From positions 1 through 53,840 of the forward strand of contig DASTPT010000091.1 of NCBI GenBank assembly GCA_035762085.1: a stretch of DNA of 53,840 bases, in the 5' to 3' direction. The notes beneath the pieces were generated by a model that was not told where the DNA came from, ran no database searches, and saw nothing but the letters and a program-made list of their open reading frames with translations. A program made the translations under genes and the position numbers. Source of the stretch: HRBIN12 sp035762085. Its GTDB lineage: Bacteria > Actinomycetota > UBA4738 > HRBIN12. Position 1 is the first letter of the stretch. The number at the start of each line of letters is the position of its first letter. Below are positions 1 to 8,213 of the stretch, in pieces.

Positions 1-1
1 G

Positions 2-175
2 GCGCTCTCGCGGCTCCCCCGAGGGCAACGGGAGGCGTTGGTCCTCGTCGAGTGGCTCGGCCTCGGATCCGAGGATGCCGGACGGGTTCTCGGGATCGAC
101 GCTTCGTCCGTGCGGGGACGCCTTCACCGCGGGCGTGCATCGCTCCGCGAGCTGTTGGAGGTCCGTGATGAGTGA
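2..175 (+). CDS. ECF-type RNA polymerase sigma factor, C-terminal fragment
   Basis: Only the last 57 codons are inside the window; the gene begins to the left. The fragment reads as sigma-70 region 4, the -35-binding helix-turn-helix: an LPRGQREALVL start, then SEDAGRVLGI and the recognition part SSVRGRLHRGRASLRELL. These are the usual signatures of extracytoplasmic-function sigma factors. Its stop overlaps the start of the next gene by 8 bases, so the two are co-transcribed and probably translationally coupled. That arrangement is typical of a sigma factor followed by its membrane-bound regulator. Target promoters and the ECF group cannot be read from this fragment. Confidence 0.85.
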   Translation, partial: ALSRLPRGQREALVLVEWLGLGSEDAGRVLGIDASSVRGRLHRGRASLRELLEVRDE

Positions 176-1259
176 CGTGCGAACGATCCTGAAGCGAGGC
201 ATCGGCGGGGCGACCCCGCCCCCGGACGGCTTCGAACGCATGCTGCGCCGGCGAGACCGCAAGCGCCGGAACCAGCGCATCGCGGCGGGTGTCCTGGGGA
301 TCACGGCGTTCTTGGTGGCGATCTGGATCGTGACGTCCGGAGAACCGATCGACCGCGGACCCACCCCGGGCGGAACGGGGCCCTCCGTGGCGCCGGGCCT
401 CACCGAGCCGGTCGGCGTCGTCGGGCTGCCCCCGGAGGACGCGACGCCGAGCCTGCCGAAGCGAGGCGAGCTCGTCGTCGGATTCGTCTTCGGGCACACG
501 ATGGGCGACCCCGGGCGGTTCGGTCTGCACGTGTACGCGGACGGACGGGTGATCTGGCAGAAGCTCGGGGAGGAGTACGCGGGCGGGGACCCGACGCCGA
601 CCGGCCTGATCGAGCAACGTCTGACACCCGAGGGTGTCGAGCTCATCCGTTCCGAGGTGCTCTCCCTCGGGTTGTTCGATCGCGATCGGCACCTCGTTGG
701 GGGGTACGTGCCGAACTTCGGCTGGATCGAGGTCCGGGACGGCGACCGATCCGTCCGCGTGACCTGGGGCGACGTCGGGTCCGGGCTCCCGCCTGGGCGG
801 GAGACGCAGGCGACACAGGAGCAGGCCCTGGCCCTGCAGCGGCTCGACGCGCGGCTCGAGGATCTCCACTCGTGGCTGCCGGTGGCCGCCTGGGTGGATC
901 GGGAGCCCAGACCGTTCGTGGCATCGCGGTACTCGGTCTGCTACGACACGGAGCCAGGCGTCGGCCTCGACCGGGTCCTGGGTTCCTTCCCCCAGTCAGC
1001 CGAGGAGATGCTTCGCCCGCTCGACCGGACCCACGAGGTGAGCGACCGCTACGGCCCCGCCGGGACGGGGTTCGAGGTCTGGTGCTCGACCGTGTCGACG
1101 GACGAAGCCCGGTCACTCGCCGAGATCCTCGACGCCGCGGACACGGCCGTCAGCGTGAGACGGGACGTCTTCGGGCTCGCGTACGAGTTCGGGCTGCGGG
1201 ACCGCGACGGGACCCACGTCACACTGGCGTTCTACGCGGCGCTCCCGGATGCACCATGA
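168..1259 (+). CDS. single-pass membrane protein, putative anti-sigma partner of the ECF factor
   Basis: 363 aa if it starts at the ATG at 168, which has GGAG at 157-160 and overlaps the sigma-factor stop. A start further upstream would run through the sigma gene. The layout is a short basic cytoplasmic N-terminus (about residues 1-37), one hydrophobic segment (about 38-57), a Pro/Gly/Thr linker, then a large extracytoplasmic domain of about 290 residues with two well-spaced Cys residues in its second half. I recognise no named domain. The topology and coupling to an ECF sigma gene suggest an anti-sigma or sensor role by inference. No zinc-binding HxxxCxxC anti-sigma motif is visible in the N-terminus, so it could instead be an unrelated envelope protein under the same promoter. 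Confidence 0.6.
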   Translation: MSDVRTILKRGIGGATPPPDGFERMLRRRDRKRRNQRIAAGVLGITAFLVAIWIVTSGEPIDRGPTPGGTGPSVAPGLTEPVGVVGLPPEDATPSLPKRGELVVGFVFGHTMGDPGRFGLHVYADGRVIWQKLGEEYAGGDPTPTGLIEQRLTPEGVELIRSEVLSLGLFDRDRHLVGGYVPNFGWIEVRDGDRSVRVTWGDVGSGLPPGRETQATQEQALALQRLDARLEDLHSWLPVAAWVDREPRPFVASRYSVCYDTEPGVGLDRVLGSFPQSAEEMLRPLDRTHEVSDRYGPAGTGFEVWCSTVSTDEARSLAEILDAADTAVSVRRDVFGLAYEFGLRDRDGTHVTLAFYAALPDAP

Positions 1260-1539
1260 CCGCACCAGGCAACGCTGAGGCGCTCGGCGATCTGGCTCGG
1301 CGACCACACGCTGCTCGTCGAGGCCTGAGGAGACGTCGGATCGGCGAGCATGCGCCTCCACCCGGCGCGAACGTCGTACGGCTCCGATTCCGGAAGCGGC
1401 GCCGCCGGGGGGGGTCAACGTGGTGGTGGGCGAGACCGGGCAGGGTCAAGGTGAGGGTGGGGCAACAGCATCAAGCGAGCCGACCGAGGCTCGGGCCGTT
1501 GATCCGTTCGATCCATGCCAACTCAGCCGGGAGCGAGCG

Positions 1540-2706
1540 ATGCAGAGAACCGAATGGGCCAACCGCCGGACTCGAACGTGGCCCACGACTGATGGAGCGA
1601 TACGAGTCGTATCGATCTTCGTGCTCGCAGGGGCGGCCTGCAGCCCGTCGTCCGTCCCGGCGACCGCGCCTCTCGAGAGCAGTGCGAACACGGGATCTGA
1701 CGCCCCGCGCACCTACGCGCTCGGAGAGTTCCCCCCCTTCCCAGATGGGCCACTCTCGGAGTCGACGGCCGAAGCGCTCCAGGCGGCCCTCGATGGGACG
1801 GTCGAGGAGGGGACGTTCACCGGAGTCACCGCCGCGGTCATCGCCGCCGACCGCGGGAGCTGGGCCGGGGCCGCCGGGTCCGGGGACGGGGTCCCCCTGA
1901 CCCCGGACTCGCCGAGCCCGACCCACAGCTCGGGCAAGACCGTCGCCGCCGCCCAGGTGCTTCGGCTGGCCGAGGACGGCATCCTCGGCCTCGACGATCC
2001 GGCCTCGGACCATCTCCCCCCGGAGCTCGGGTTCTTCGACGCGAACGGAGCCACGATCCGGCAGGTGCTGGGGATGCGCAGCGGCATCCCAGGTCTGAAC
2101 GAGTTCACGTCGGAAGGGGGCTTCTACCCGGCCGAGCTGGCATCCACCGCCGTCAAGGTGTTCCGCAAGCTGCCCGAACCGGAGGTTCCCCCGGGCGGTG
2201 AGCCTGACTATGCGAGCACGAACTACGTCCTGCTGGGAACGGTCATCGAGCACGCGACCGGTCAGTCCCTGGCCGAAGTCCTGCGTTCGGACATCCTCAG
2301 CAACCCTGCTCTGGAGGGGCTCGTCTACACGGTCGAGGACGCGTTGGCCGCCGACGGGTGGGGGGTGGAGTCGACGCCGGGGGCTCTGGCGCGATGGGGG
2401 TACGAGCTGTACGGGGGCTTCGTGCTCTCCGACTCCTCCCTCCGCGAGATGACCGATTTCCAGGGCGACTGGTACGGGCTGGGGGTCATGGACTTCTCGA
2501 GCGAGTACGCCGCCCTCGCCGTCGGTCACGAGGGAAGCAGCTCCGCCGCGACCTGCTGCTCCCTGATCCGCCTCGTGGCGCTGCCGGAGGAGGGCGTGGT
2601 CGTCTCGGTCCAGGCCACCACGGCAGCGACGGACGACCCGTACGGTGCCTACAACAGCCAGGTGGTTCGCCTGACACAGGTCCTCAGGGACGCGGCTGTG
2701 GGATGA
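1540..2706 (+). CDS. serine hydrolase, beta-lactamase/penicillin-binding-protein fold (class C-like)
   Basis: 388 aa from the ATG at 1540, with GGGAG at 1530-1534. An in-frame GTG at 1420 would add 40 residues of low-complexity sequence. The N-terminus has a hydrophobic stretch ending in a Cys (VLAGAAC, Cys34), so a lipoprotein or cleaved signal is likely. The SxxK catalytic motif is SSGK at 130-133. The expected YxN motif is YAS at 224-226 (in YASTNYVLLG), so the usual Asn is replaced. A late GHEG fits the KTG/HxG-type third motif. Members of this family include esterases, DD-peptidases and class C beta-lactamases; the substrate here is unknown. The 280 bases before it contain no convincing gene. 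Confidence 0.75.
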   Translation: MQRTEWANRRTRTWPTTDGAIRVVSIFVLAGAACSPSSVPATAPLESSANTGSDAPRTYALGEFPPFPDGPLSESTAEALQAALDGTVEEGTFTGVTAAVIAADRGSWAGAAGSGDGVPLTPDSPSPTHSSGKTVAAAQVLRLAEDGILGLDDPASDHLPPELGFFDANGATIRQVLGMRSGIPGLNEFTSEGGFYPAELASTAVKVFRKLPEPEVPPGGEPDYASTNYVLLGTVIEHATGQSLAEVLRSDILSNPALEGLVYTVEDALAADGWGVESTPGALARWGYELYGGFVLSDSSLREMTDFQGDWYGLGVMDFSSEYAALAVGHEGSSSAATCCSLIRLVALPEEGVVVSVQATTAATDDPYGAYNSQVVRLTQVLRDAAVG

Positions 2707-2782
2707 GTCGGTCGGGTCCGAGCAGAGCTGGTGCAGAAGGTGGAGTCCATCCAGATCGATCCGCACGAAGAGGGATGAGGGG

Positions 2783-3342
2783 ATGCGAAAGGCGTTCTTC
2801 ACAGCGACCGTCGCGATGGTGATGATGACAGGCATCGCCGTAGCCTGGGAGCCGGTCACCTACGGCGATGTGCGGGCACAGTTCGAGGCACTTGACACCG
2901 GCGGCGCGGTCTTCCGATCCCAAGAAGGGGTTCGACACGACGATCCCACCTGCGGGACCCTTCTACAACAGCATCCGGCCGATCAAGCCCTTTTCGATGG
3001 CCTCCGCTACTGCGAGATGGACTGGCACCTCGTCACGATTGCCTTCCTCGTGGAACCCGGATCCGAGGGGTTGCTCGAGGAGACGGAGAACACATTCATC
3101 ATCGACGGTGTTCCAACCCCGGCGGAAAGACGACGGCCATTAAGACCGTGGTGGCCCCTGAGACTTTCGGACTTCCAGCCGGCTCCACCTGGCGAGCATG
3201 GGGCGTCTTCTACGCACCGGGGGCCTTGTCGGTGGGGAAGCAGAGCCTGACGGGCTTCGCAACCGACCCGGTATCCGGAACTATCAGGGACGACAGGATC
3301 ACGTTCTGCATCGACCCCGCGGGCTCGGGAGCGTGCCTGTAA
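2783..3342 (+). pseudogene. frameshifted small secreted protein (unknown function)
   Basis: An ATG at 2783 with a GAGGGG-type ribosome site opens a good signal-peptide-like N-terminus (MRKAFFTATVAMVMMTGIAVA). The frame continues to about 3120 (ENTFIIDGVPT), then becomes implausible. From about 3121 the sensible reading moves to the next frame (GGKTTAIKTVVAPETFG, then AWGVFYAPGALSVGKQSL) and ends at 3342. Joined, the halves resemble secreted actinobacterial proteins of about 190 residues with a repeated beta-strand body, but I cannot name the family. It is either a genuine frameshift near 3110-3125 or an assembly or sequencing indel. Third positions here are less GC-biased than in core genes, fitting an accessory origin. 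Confidence 0.5.
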
Positions 3343-3446
3343 AGCGGGATCGATCACCGCGCGGGGGAGGGGCTACAACCACCCTTCCGTAGGACTTCGG
3401 ACCAAGCGTTCGGATCACTTCGGCCAGGCTGCGCACGACGGGATGC

Positions 3447-3487
3447 AGAGAGAGAGAGAAAGGCAGGGAGCGTTACCGCTCCCTGCC
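3447..3487. repeat. AG microsatellite followed by a perfect hairpin
   Basis: (AG)6 at 3447-3458 and AAA at 3459-3461 lead into an 11-bp perfect inverted repeat: GGCAGGGAGCG at 3462-3472, loop TTAC, CGCTCCCTGCC at 3477-3487. On the plus strand no T-run follows. Read on the minus strand the hairpin is followed by TTTCTCTCTC, so it could stop transcription in that direction. It may also mark the 3' end of the broken gene's transcript. Confidence 0.55.
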
Positions 3488-3510
3488 ACTGTCAATGTAC
3501 CGCGCACCGG

Positions 3511-3529
3511 GGGGCTTGCGGCAACACCC
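3511..3529 (+). promoter_or_regulatory. rifamycin-associated element (RAE)-like inverted repeat, distal copy
   Basis: GGGGCTTGCGGCAACACCC matches the 19-bp palindrome GGGGCTTGCGGCAAGCCCC, which is the RAE as I recall it from actinomycete rifamycin-resistance genes, at 17 of 19 positions. It lies 374 bases before the rph start. Its TTGCGG core could act as a -35 with CAGAAT at 3541-3546 as a -10. Confidence 0.65.
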
Positions 3530-3792
3530 GGGTCGTGCCGCAGAATCGCCGAGCGCGAGATGAGCACGCGGAACGGCGGGCACGTGATGGATGCCGAACG
3601 GTTGATGCCGACAGGAGCGTGAGATGAAGGACCATGCGGTGGCGATCCCCGTGCCGGGCTGACCGGCCTGATGCTGTCGGCGGGCTGCCGCTAGCCAGCG
3701 TCCATGGAGTCATCCTGGAGCGACGCACCAACCACGAGGTCGACGCGTCGCGAGCCGCTGGTCCGCCGTCCCAAACCGTAGGGGGACACGCC

Positions 3793-3811
3793 CGGGCTTG
3801 CGGCGAGGCCC
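3793..3811 (+). promoter_or_regulatory. rifamycin-associated element (RAE)-like inverted repeat, proximal copy
   Basis: CGGGCTTGCGGCGAGGCCC matches the remembered 19-bp RAE palindrome at 16 of 19 positions and shares the exact core GGGCTTGCGGC with the distal copy. It ends 73 bases before the rph start codon, a normal place for a promoter-linked operator. These are the only two such cores I found in the window. Confidence 0.7.
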
Positions 3812-3884
3812 CGTATCCGCGGCAAGGACCGTCGCGCGCACGAGGAGCGAGAGGCCCGACGGGGCTGAAGGGGAGGGTGAACGG

Positions 3885-6482
3885 ATGGCCTACGTCTTGG
3901 ATCTCCGGGAGATCGACCAGACGCAGGTCGCAGTCGTCGGCGGCAAGGGCGCGCACCTGGGGGAGCTTTCGCGGATCGAAGGCATCCGTGTGCCTGCCGG
4001 CTTCTGCGTCACGACGGACGCCTTCCGGCGGATCACGGAGGACGCGCCGTCGATCGAGGATCGACTGGATCGGCTGTCGGGCCTGAACCCGGACGACCGG
4101 GAGGCGATCCGCACGCGCAGCGCGGAGATCCGACGGACGATCGAAGGGATCGTCATCCCGGACGACCTGGCGGCAGGGATCACCCGCGCGCTCGCCCGGC
4201 TCGGCGAGCGAGGCGCCTACGCCGTCCGATCGAGCGCGACGGCGGAGGACTCGCCGGCAGCGTCCTTCGCGGGCCAGCACGACACGTACCTGAACGTCGT
4301 CGGGCCGGCGGCGATCCTGCAGCACGTCGGTCGATGCTGGGCCTCGCTGTTCACCGAGCGGGCCGTGACCTACCGCCTGCGGAACGGCTTCGACCACCGG
4401 AGGGTCCACATGGCCGTGGTTGTGCAGCAGATGGTCTTCCCGCAGGCTGCGGGCGTCATCTTCACGGCCGACCCCGTCACGTCCAACCGGAAGGTCGCCT
4501 CCGTGGAGGCCTGCTTCGGGCTCGGCGAGGCTCTGGTCTCCGGCCGGGTGAACGCCGACGTCTACGAGGTGCGCGACGGCGACATCGTCGCCAAGGCGGT
4601 CGCCACCAAGCGGCGTGCCATCCACGCCTCGCCGGCGGGTGGAACACAGGAACAGCCCGTCGAGCCGGCGCGACAGGGGCAGCCGGCGCTGACCGACGTG
4701 CAGGTCGTGCAGCTCGCACGGCTCGGCCGGCGGATCGAAGCGCACTTCGGCTCTCCCCAGGACATCGAGTGGTGCCTGGTCGACGGCGGCTTCCAGGTCG
4801 TCCAGAGCCGGCCGATCACCACGCTGTTCCCCATCCCGGAGGTCGGCGACCGAGCGAACCATGTCTACGTGTCCGTCGGTCATGGGCAGATGATGACGGA
4901 TCCCATGAAGTCCCTGGGCCTTTCCCTGTGGCAGCTGACGGCCCTGCGGCTCATGTACGAGGCCGGCGGGAGGCTGTTCGTCGACGTCAGCGAGGACCTT
5001 GCGTCGCCGGCGAGCCGCGCGGGACTCCTCGAGATCATGGGGAGGGGCGACCCGCTGATCCGGGAGGCGCTGCGGACCGTCCTCGAACGCGGCGACTTCA
5101 TCCCGCCGCTCCCGGACGAGGATCCCGGCGAGCCGGCCCCTGTCAGAGCGTTGGCCCCAATCGAGACCGACCCGGCCATCGTCGCCGAGCTGATCGGGCG
5201 CAGCGAGGCTTCCATCGGCGCGTTGAAGCGCGACATCCGGACGAAGTCCGGTTCGGCGCTGCTCGACTTCATCCTGGCGGACATCCAGGAGCTGAGGCGG
5301 ATCCTGCTCGATCCGCGGAGCCATCAGGCGATCATGGCGGGGATGGAAGCGATGTGGTGGCTGAACGAGCACCTGCAGGAGTGGCTCGGCGAGAAGAACG
5401 CGGCCGATACGCTCGCACGGTCCGTCCCCCACAACGTCACGTCGGAGATGGGGCTGGAGCTGCTCAACGTCGCGGACGTGATCCGCCCGCACCCAGACGT
5501 CGTCGCCTTCCTGCACGATGTCGAGGGCGAGAACTTCCTCGACGAGCTGGCCGAGCTCGAGGGCGGGCGAGAAGCAGCCGATGCCATCCGGGGCTACCTC
5601 GACACGTACGGCATGCGCTGCGTCGGCGAGATCGACATCACGAGGCCGCGCTGGAGCGAACGTCCCACCTCGCTCCTGCCCATGATCCTCGCCAACGTCG
5701 AGAACTTCGAGCCGGGCGCCGGCGAGCGCCGCTTCGAGCAGGGTCGCCAGGAGGCGTGGGAGAAGGAACGGGAACTGCTGGAGCGCCTGCGAGCCCTGCC
5801 GGACGGGGAGCGGAAGGCCGAGCAAGCCGAACGGATGATCGATCGCGTCCGGACGTTCATCGGGTACCGGGAGTATCCGAAGTACAGCATGGTCAGTCGC
5901 TACTTCGTGTACAAGCAGGCCTTGCTGGAGGAGGCCGAGCGCCTGGTGCAGGCCGACGTGCTTCGCGAGAAGGAAGACATCTTCTTCCTGACGTTCCAGG
6001 AACTTCACGACGTCGTGCGCACGAAGAAGGTCGATGACGAGCTGATCCGTCGGCGCACGGAGGCGTTTCGGTCATATCAAGCCCTCACGCCACCCCGGGT
6101 GCTGACATCGGACGGCGACGCCGTCGCCGGAGCGTACCGACGCCACGACCTGCCTGCCGGTGCGCTGGTCGGCCTACCGGTCTCTGCCGGGACCGTCGAG
6201 GGAAGAGCCCGAGTCATCCTGGACATGGCGGAGGCCGATATCGAACCGGGCGACATCCTGGTCACGGCGCACACGGACCCCAGCTGGTCGCCCCTGTTCG
6301 TCGGGATCGCCGGCCTGGTGACGGAGGTCGGGGGCCTGATGACCCATGGCGCGGTGATCGCACGGGAGTACGGCCTGCCGGCCGTCGTCGGGGTAGAACA
6401 CGCCACGCAGCTGATCCGAGATGGGCAGCGGATCCGTGTGAACGGAACCGAGGGGTACATCGAGATCCTCCCCGCGACGTGA
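3885..6482 (+). CDS. rph: rifampicin (rifamycin) phosphotransferase
   Basis: 865 aa from the ATG at 3885, with GGGGAGGG at 3870-3877. Rph transfers the beta-phosphate of ATP to the ansa-bridge hydroxyl of rifamycins, inactivating them in the cytoplasm. The domain order fits the family: an N-terminal ATP-grasp domain (VVGGKG with Lys21; AVRSSATAED at 113-122; IFTADPVTSN), a central antibiotic-binding domain, and a C-terminal swivelling phosphohistidine domain (GGLMTHGAVIAREYG) with catalytic His821. The Listeria enzyme has 867 aa and His825, a close match in length and position. The N-terminus MAYVLDLREIDQTQVAVVGGKG is also Rph-like rather than PEP-synthase-like. It stands alone, with no rifamycin biosynthesis or helR gene nearby. 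Two RAE-like repeats upstream imply rifamycin-inducible expression. PEP synthase is the main alternative and is less likely. Confidence 0.88.
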   Translation: MAYVLDLREIDQTQVAVVGGKGAHLGELSRIEGIRVPAGFCVTTDAFRRITEDAPSIEDRLDRLSGLNPDDREAIRTRSAEIRRTIEGIVIPDDLAAGITRALARLGERGAYAVRSSATAEDSPAASFAGQHDTYLNVVGPAAILQHVGRCWASLFTERAVTYRLRNGFDHRRVHMAVVVQQMVFPQAAGVIFTADPVTSNRKVASVEACFGLGEALVSGRVNADVYEVRDGDIVAKAVATKRRAIHASPAGGTQEQPVEPARQGQPALTDVQVVQLARLGRRIEAHFGSPQDIEWCLVDGGFQVVQSRPITTLFPIPEVGDRANHVYVSVGHGQMMTDPMKSLGLSLWQLTALRLMYEAGGRLFVDVSEDLASPASRAGLLEIMGRGDPLIREALRTVLERGDFIPPLPDEDPGEPAPVRALAPIETDPAIVAELIGRSEASIGALKRDIRTKSGSALLDFILADIQELRRILLDPRSHQAIMAGMEAMWWLNEHLQEWLGEKNAADTLARSVPHNVTSEMGLELLNVADVIRPHPDVVAFLHDVEGENFLDELAELEGGREAADAIRGYLDTYGMRCVGEIDITRPRWSERPTSLLPMILANVENFEPGAGERRFEQGRQEAWEKERELLERLRALPDGERKAEQAERMIDRVRTFIGYREYPKYSMVSRYFVYKQALLEEAERLVQADVLREKEDIFFLTFQELHDVVRTKKVDDELIRRRTEAFRSYQALTPPRVLTSDGDAVAGAYRRHDLPAGALVGLPVSAGTVEGRARVILDMAEADIEPGDILVTAHTDPSWSPLFVGIAGLVTEVGGLMTHGAVIAREYGLPAVVGVEHATQLIRDGQRIRVNGTEGYIEILPAT

Positions 6483-6680
6483 CGGACTGCGGCTCGTCGC
6501 CTCGAGAGGTTGAGCCGAGCCGTTTCCGGGACCTGGGCCGGAACCCAAAGACGCCCACCGACCTGCGGATCCAGTTCCTGGTCGATTCCGGTCCCTACCT
6601 TTCGATCTTCGATGTCATCACATCGACAACATCCTGATCAATGGAGTTACAGGGCGCGAGGGATCGTTCGTGAACAAGCG

Positions 6681-8048
6681 TCAGCCAAGCTCGTAGAGCG
6701 TTGCACGAGGCGCGAACGGCTCCCTCACCGCGCTGAGCTGCCAGCGACCGTCGATCCCTTTCAGTGCATGTGTCCCGCGATCCAGGAAGGCGATGTCCGA
6801 GCCGATGACCAAGTCTTTGACCGTGTTCGAAACCAGGATCTCACCCGGTTCAGCAGCGGCCATGATCCGAGCTGCCAGGTGGACGGCGATCCCGCTGACG
6901 TCCTCGCCGCGTATCTCAACCTCCCCGGTGTGGATGCCGGCGCGGATCATGACATCGATCTTGGCGAGCTCCTCGCGGATGTTGGAGGCGCTCCGGATCG
7001 CTCGTCCCGGCCCGTCGAAGGTGGCGAGGATCCCGTCTCCGGTGGTCTTGACCAGCGTGCCGGCGTTGTCCTTGATGAGGCCTTTCGTCGTGCTGTCGTG
7101 CAGGTCGAGCACAGCCGCCCAGCGACGGTCTCCCAGCGTCCCAGCCATGCCCGACGAATCGACGATGTCGGTGAATAGCACAGTGGCGAGCTGGCGGTCG
7201 GTGGGGGCCGCACGACGCGTCCCGGTGATGAACTCCTCGAGTCCGTCCAAGGCGATCTCGGGATGGTCCCACCAGGGCTCGACGTCGCCGCTGGGGATCT
7301 CCATGAACCGGGCGCCCTCGATGTGCTCGGCCACGTATCGGGCCATCGGCACAGGGAGGAAGGCGTTCCCCGTCGGATGCATGACCAAGGTTGGCGCCGT
7401 GACCGCCGGCAGCAGGGGACGTGCATCCCCCAGGGAGGCCGCCTCCTGATACTTCTGGAGCGCGCCAGGGCTGCTGATGGATCGCTCGAGCTTCGCGTAC
7501 CAGGCCCGAAGGCGCTCGTCGCCGGCGCGGCTCGGGAACAGCATGTCGAAGGCCTCCCCCGTCCCCCAGCCCCCTTCGAACCGTGCCTTCGCGTCCTGCA
7601 CCTGCTCTTTCGAGAACCCGATGGGGTAATCGGCGGCCTGGAGGTATCTCGCGGCGGCCATGTACAGGACGAGAGCCCTTACGCGCTCTGGACGAGTGGC
7701 CGCGAACAGGATAGCGGCTGTGGAGGCGGGACCGCCGGCGAGGAGGACGGCCTGCTCGGAGCCGACGGTGTTCATGACGGCATCGATCTCCTCGGCGACA
7801 GATTCCCACGGCGGCAAGACATCGAGTGCGATCGGATCCGACGCGCCGGAGCCGAGCTGGTCGAACCGGATCACTCTCGCGAAACTCGCCATCTGCTGGA
7901 GGAACAGTCGGTGAGCCGGCTCCTCCCACTCCACGTCGAATGAGCCGTAGAACCCTGTCGTGAAGACGACGTCGATCGGTCCGTCGCCGATCACCTGATA
8001 GGCGATCCGCTGGTCGCCGAGCAACGCGTAGCCGGTGGTGGGCTCCAC
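6681..8048 (-). CDS. class III adenylate/guanylate cyclase fused to a degenerate alpha/beta-hydrolase domain
   Basis: 455 aa, GTG start at 8048 without a clear ribosome site. Residues about 1-277 have the alpha/beta-hydrolase fold (RFDQLGSG, FAATRPERV, a C-terminal EEFITGTRR). Residues about 285-440 are a class III nucleotide cyclase: LFTDIVDSS at 291-299 with metal ligand Asp294, KTTGDG with Asp338, GIHTGEVE, and AVHLAARI. The fusion is a known actinobacterial architecture. In this copy the nucleophile elbow reads LLAGGPAST, giving Gly106 where GxSxG needs Ser. The usual His near the end of the hydrolase domain (GxDHxPW) is Val256. The hydrolase part is therefore probably a ligand sensor controlling cAMP synthesis, by inference. 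It is convergent with rph, with 198 non-coding bases between them. Confidence 0.82.
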   Translation of the reverse strand: MEPTTGYALLGDQRIAYQVIGDGPIDVVFTTGFYGSFDVEWEEPAHRLFLQQMASFARVIRFDQLGSGASDPIALDVLPPWESVAEEIDAVMNTVGSEQAVLLAGGPASTAAILFAATRPERVRALVLYMAAARYLQAADYPIGFSKEQVQDAKARFEGGWGTGEAFDMLFPSRAGDERLRAWYAKLERSISSPGALQKYQEAASLGDARPLLPAVTAPTLVMHPTGNAFLPVPMARYVAEHIEGARFMEIPSGDVEPWWDHPEIALDGLEEFITGTRRAAPTDRQLATVLFTDIVDSSGMAGTLGDRRWAAVLDLHDSTTKGLIKDNAGTLVKTTGDGILATFDGPGRAIRSASNIREELAKIDVMIRAGIHTGEVEIRGEDVSGIAVHLAARIMAAAEPGEILVSNTVKDLVIGSDIAFLDRGTHALKGIDGRWQLSAVREPFAPRATLYELG

Positions 8049-8213
8049 CGCCGCAGTCTATCGAGACGGTGCGATCTGCCGGCCCAGGAGACCAGTCCCC
8101 GCCGCGCGGACCCCTCACGCGGTTGAAGCGCGCGCTCGTCAGGCGCCCGTGACCCGGCCTTCTATGTGTCAAGCCGCCTGCTCGGATCGGCCCGTGACCG
8201 CAGGTTTGCGTAG

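Larger units (their letters stand above)
3343..3884. other. 542-bp region upstream of rph with regulatory repeats and no convincing gene
   Basis: It holds an (AG)6 tract, an 11-bp perfect hairpin and two rifamycin-associated-element-like repeats, each listed separately. Two very short ORFs lie between the repeats: 3560-3622 (20 aa, starting MSTRNGGHVM) and 3624-3662 (12 aa, MKDHAVAIPVPG). Neither is recognisable. They could be leader peptides, decay products or chance. Longer frames across 3634-4086 have no family-like features. Confidence 0.6.

Noticed and set aside
3462..3487. Hairpin as a plus-strand intrinsic terminator
   Set aside because: The stem is perfect but no T-run follows on the plus strand, so only a minus-strand or non-terminator role is tenable.
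3634..4086. 150-codon plus-strand frame overlapping the rph upstream region
   Set aside because: No family features and it runs into the rph coding sequence in another frame.
3492..6008. 838-codon open frame on the minus strand opposite rph
   Set aside because: Antisense shadow of a GC-rich gene: no family motifs, no ribosome site, and the plus strand encodes an unmistakable Rph.
3885..6482. Annotation as PEP synthase (ppsA)
   Set aside because: Length, N-terminus and C-terminal His position fit Rph; the PEP-binding C-terminal barrel of PpsA is absent.
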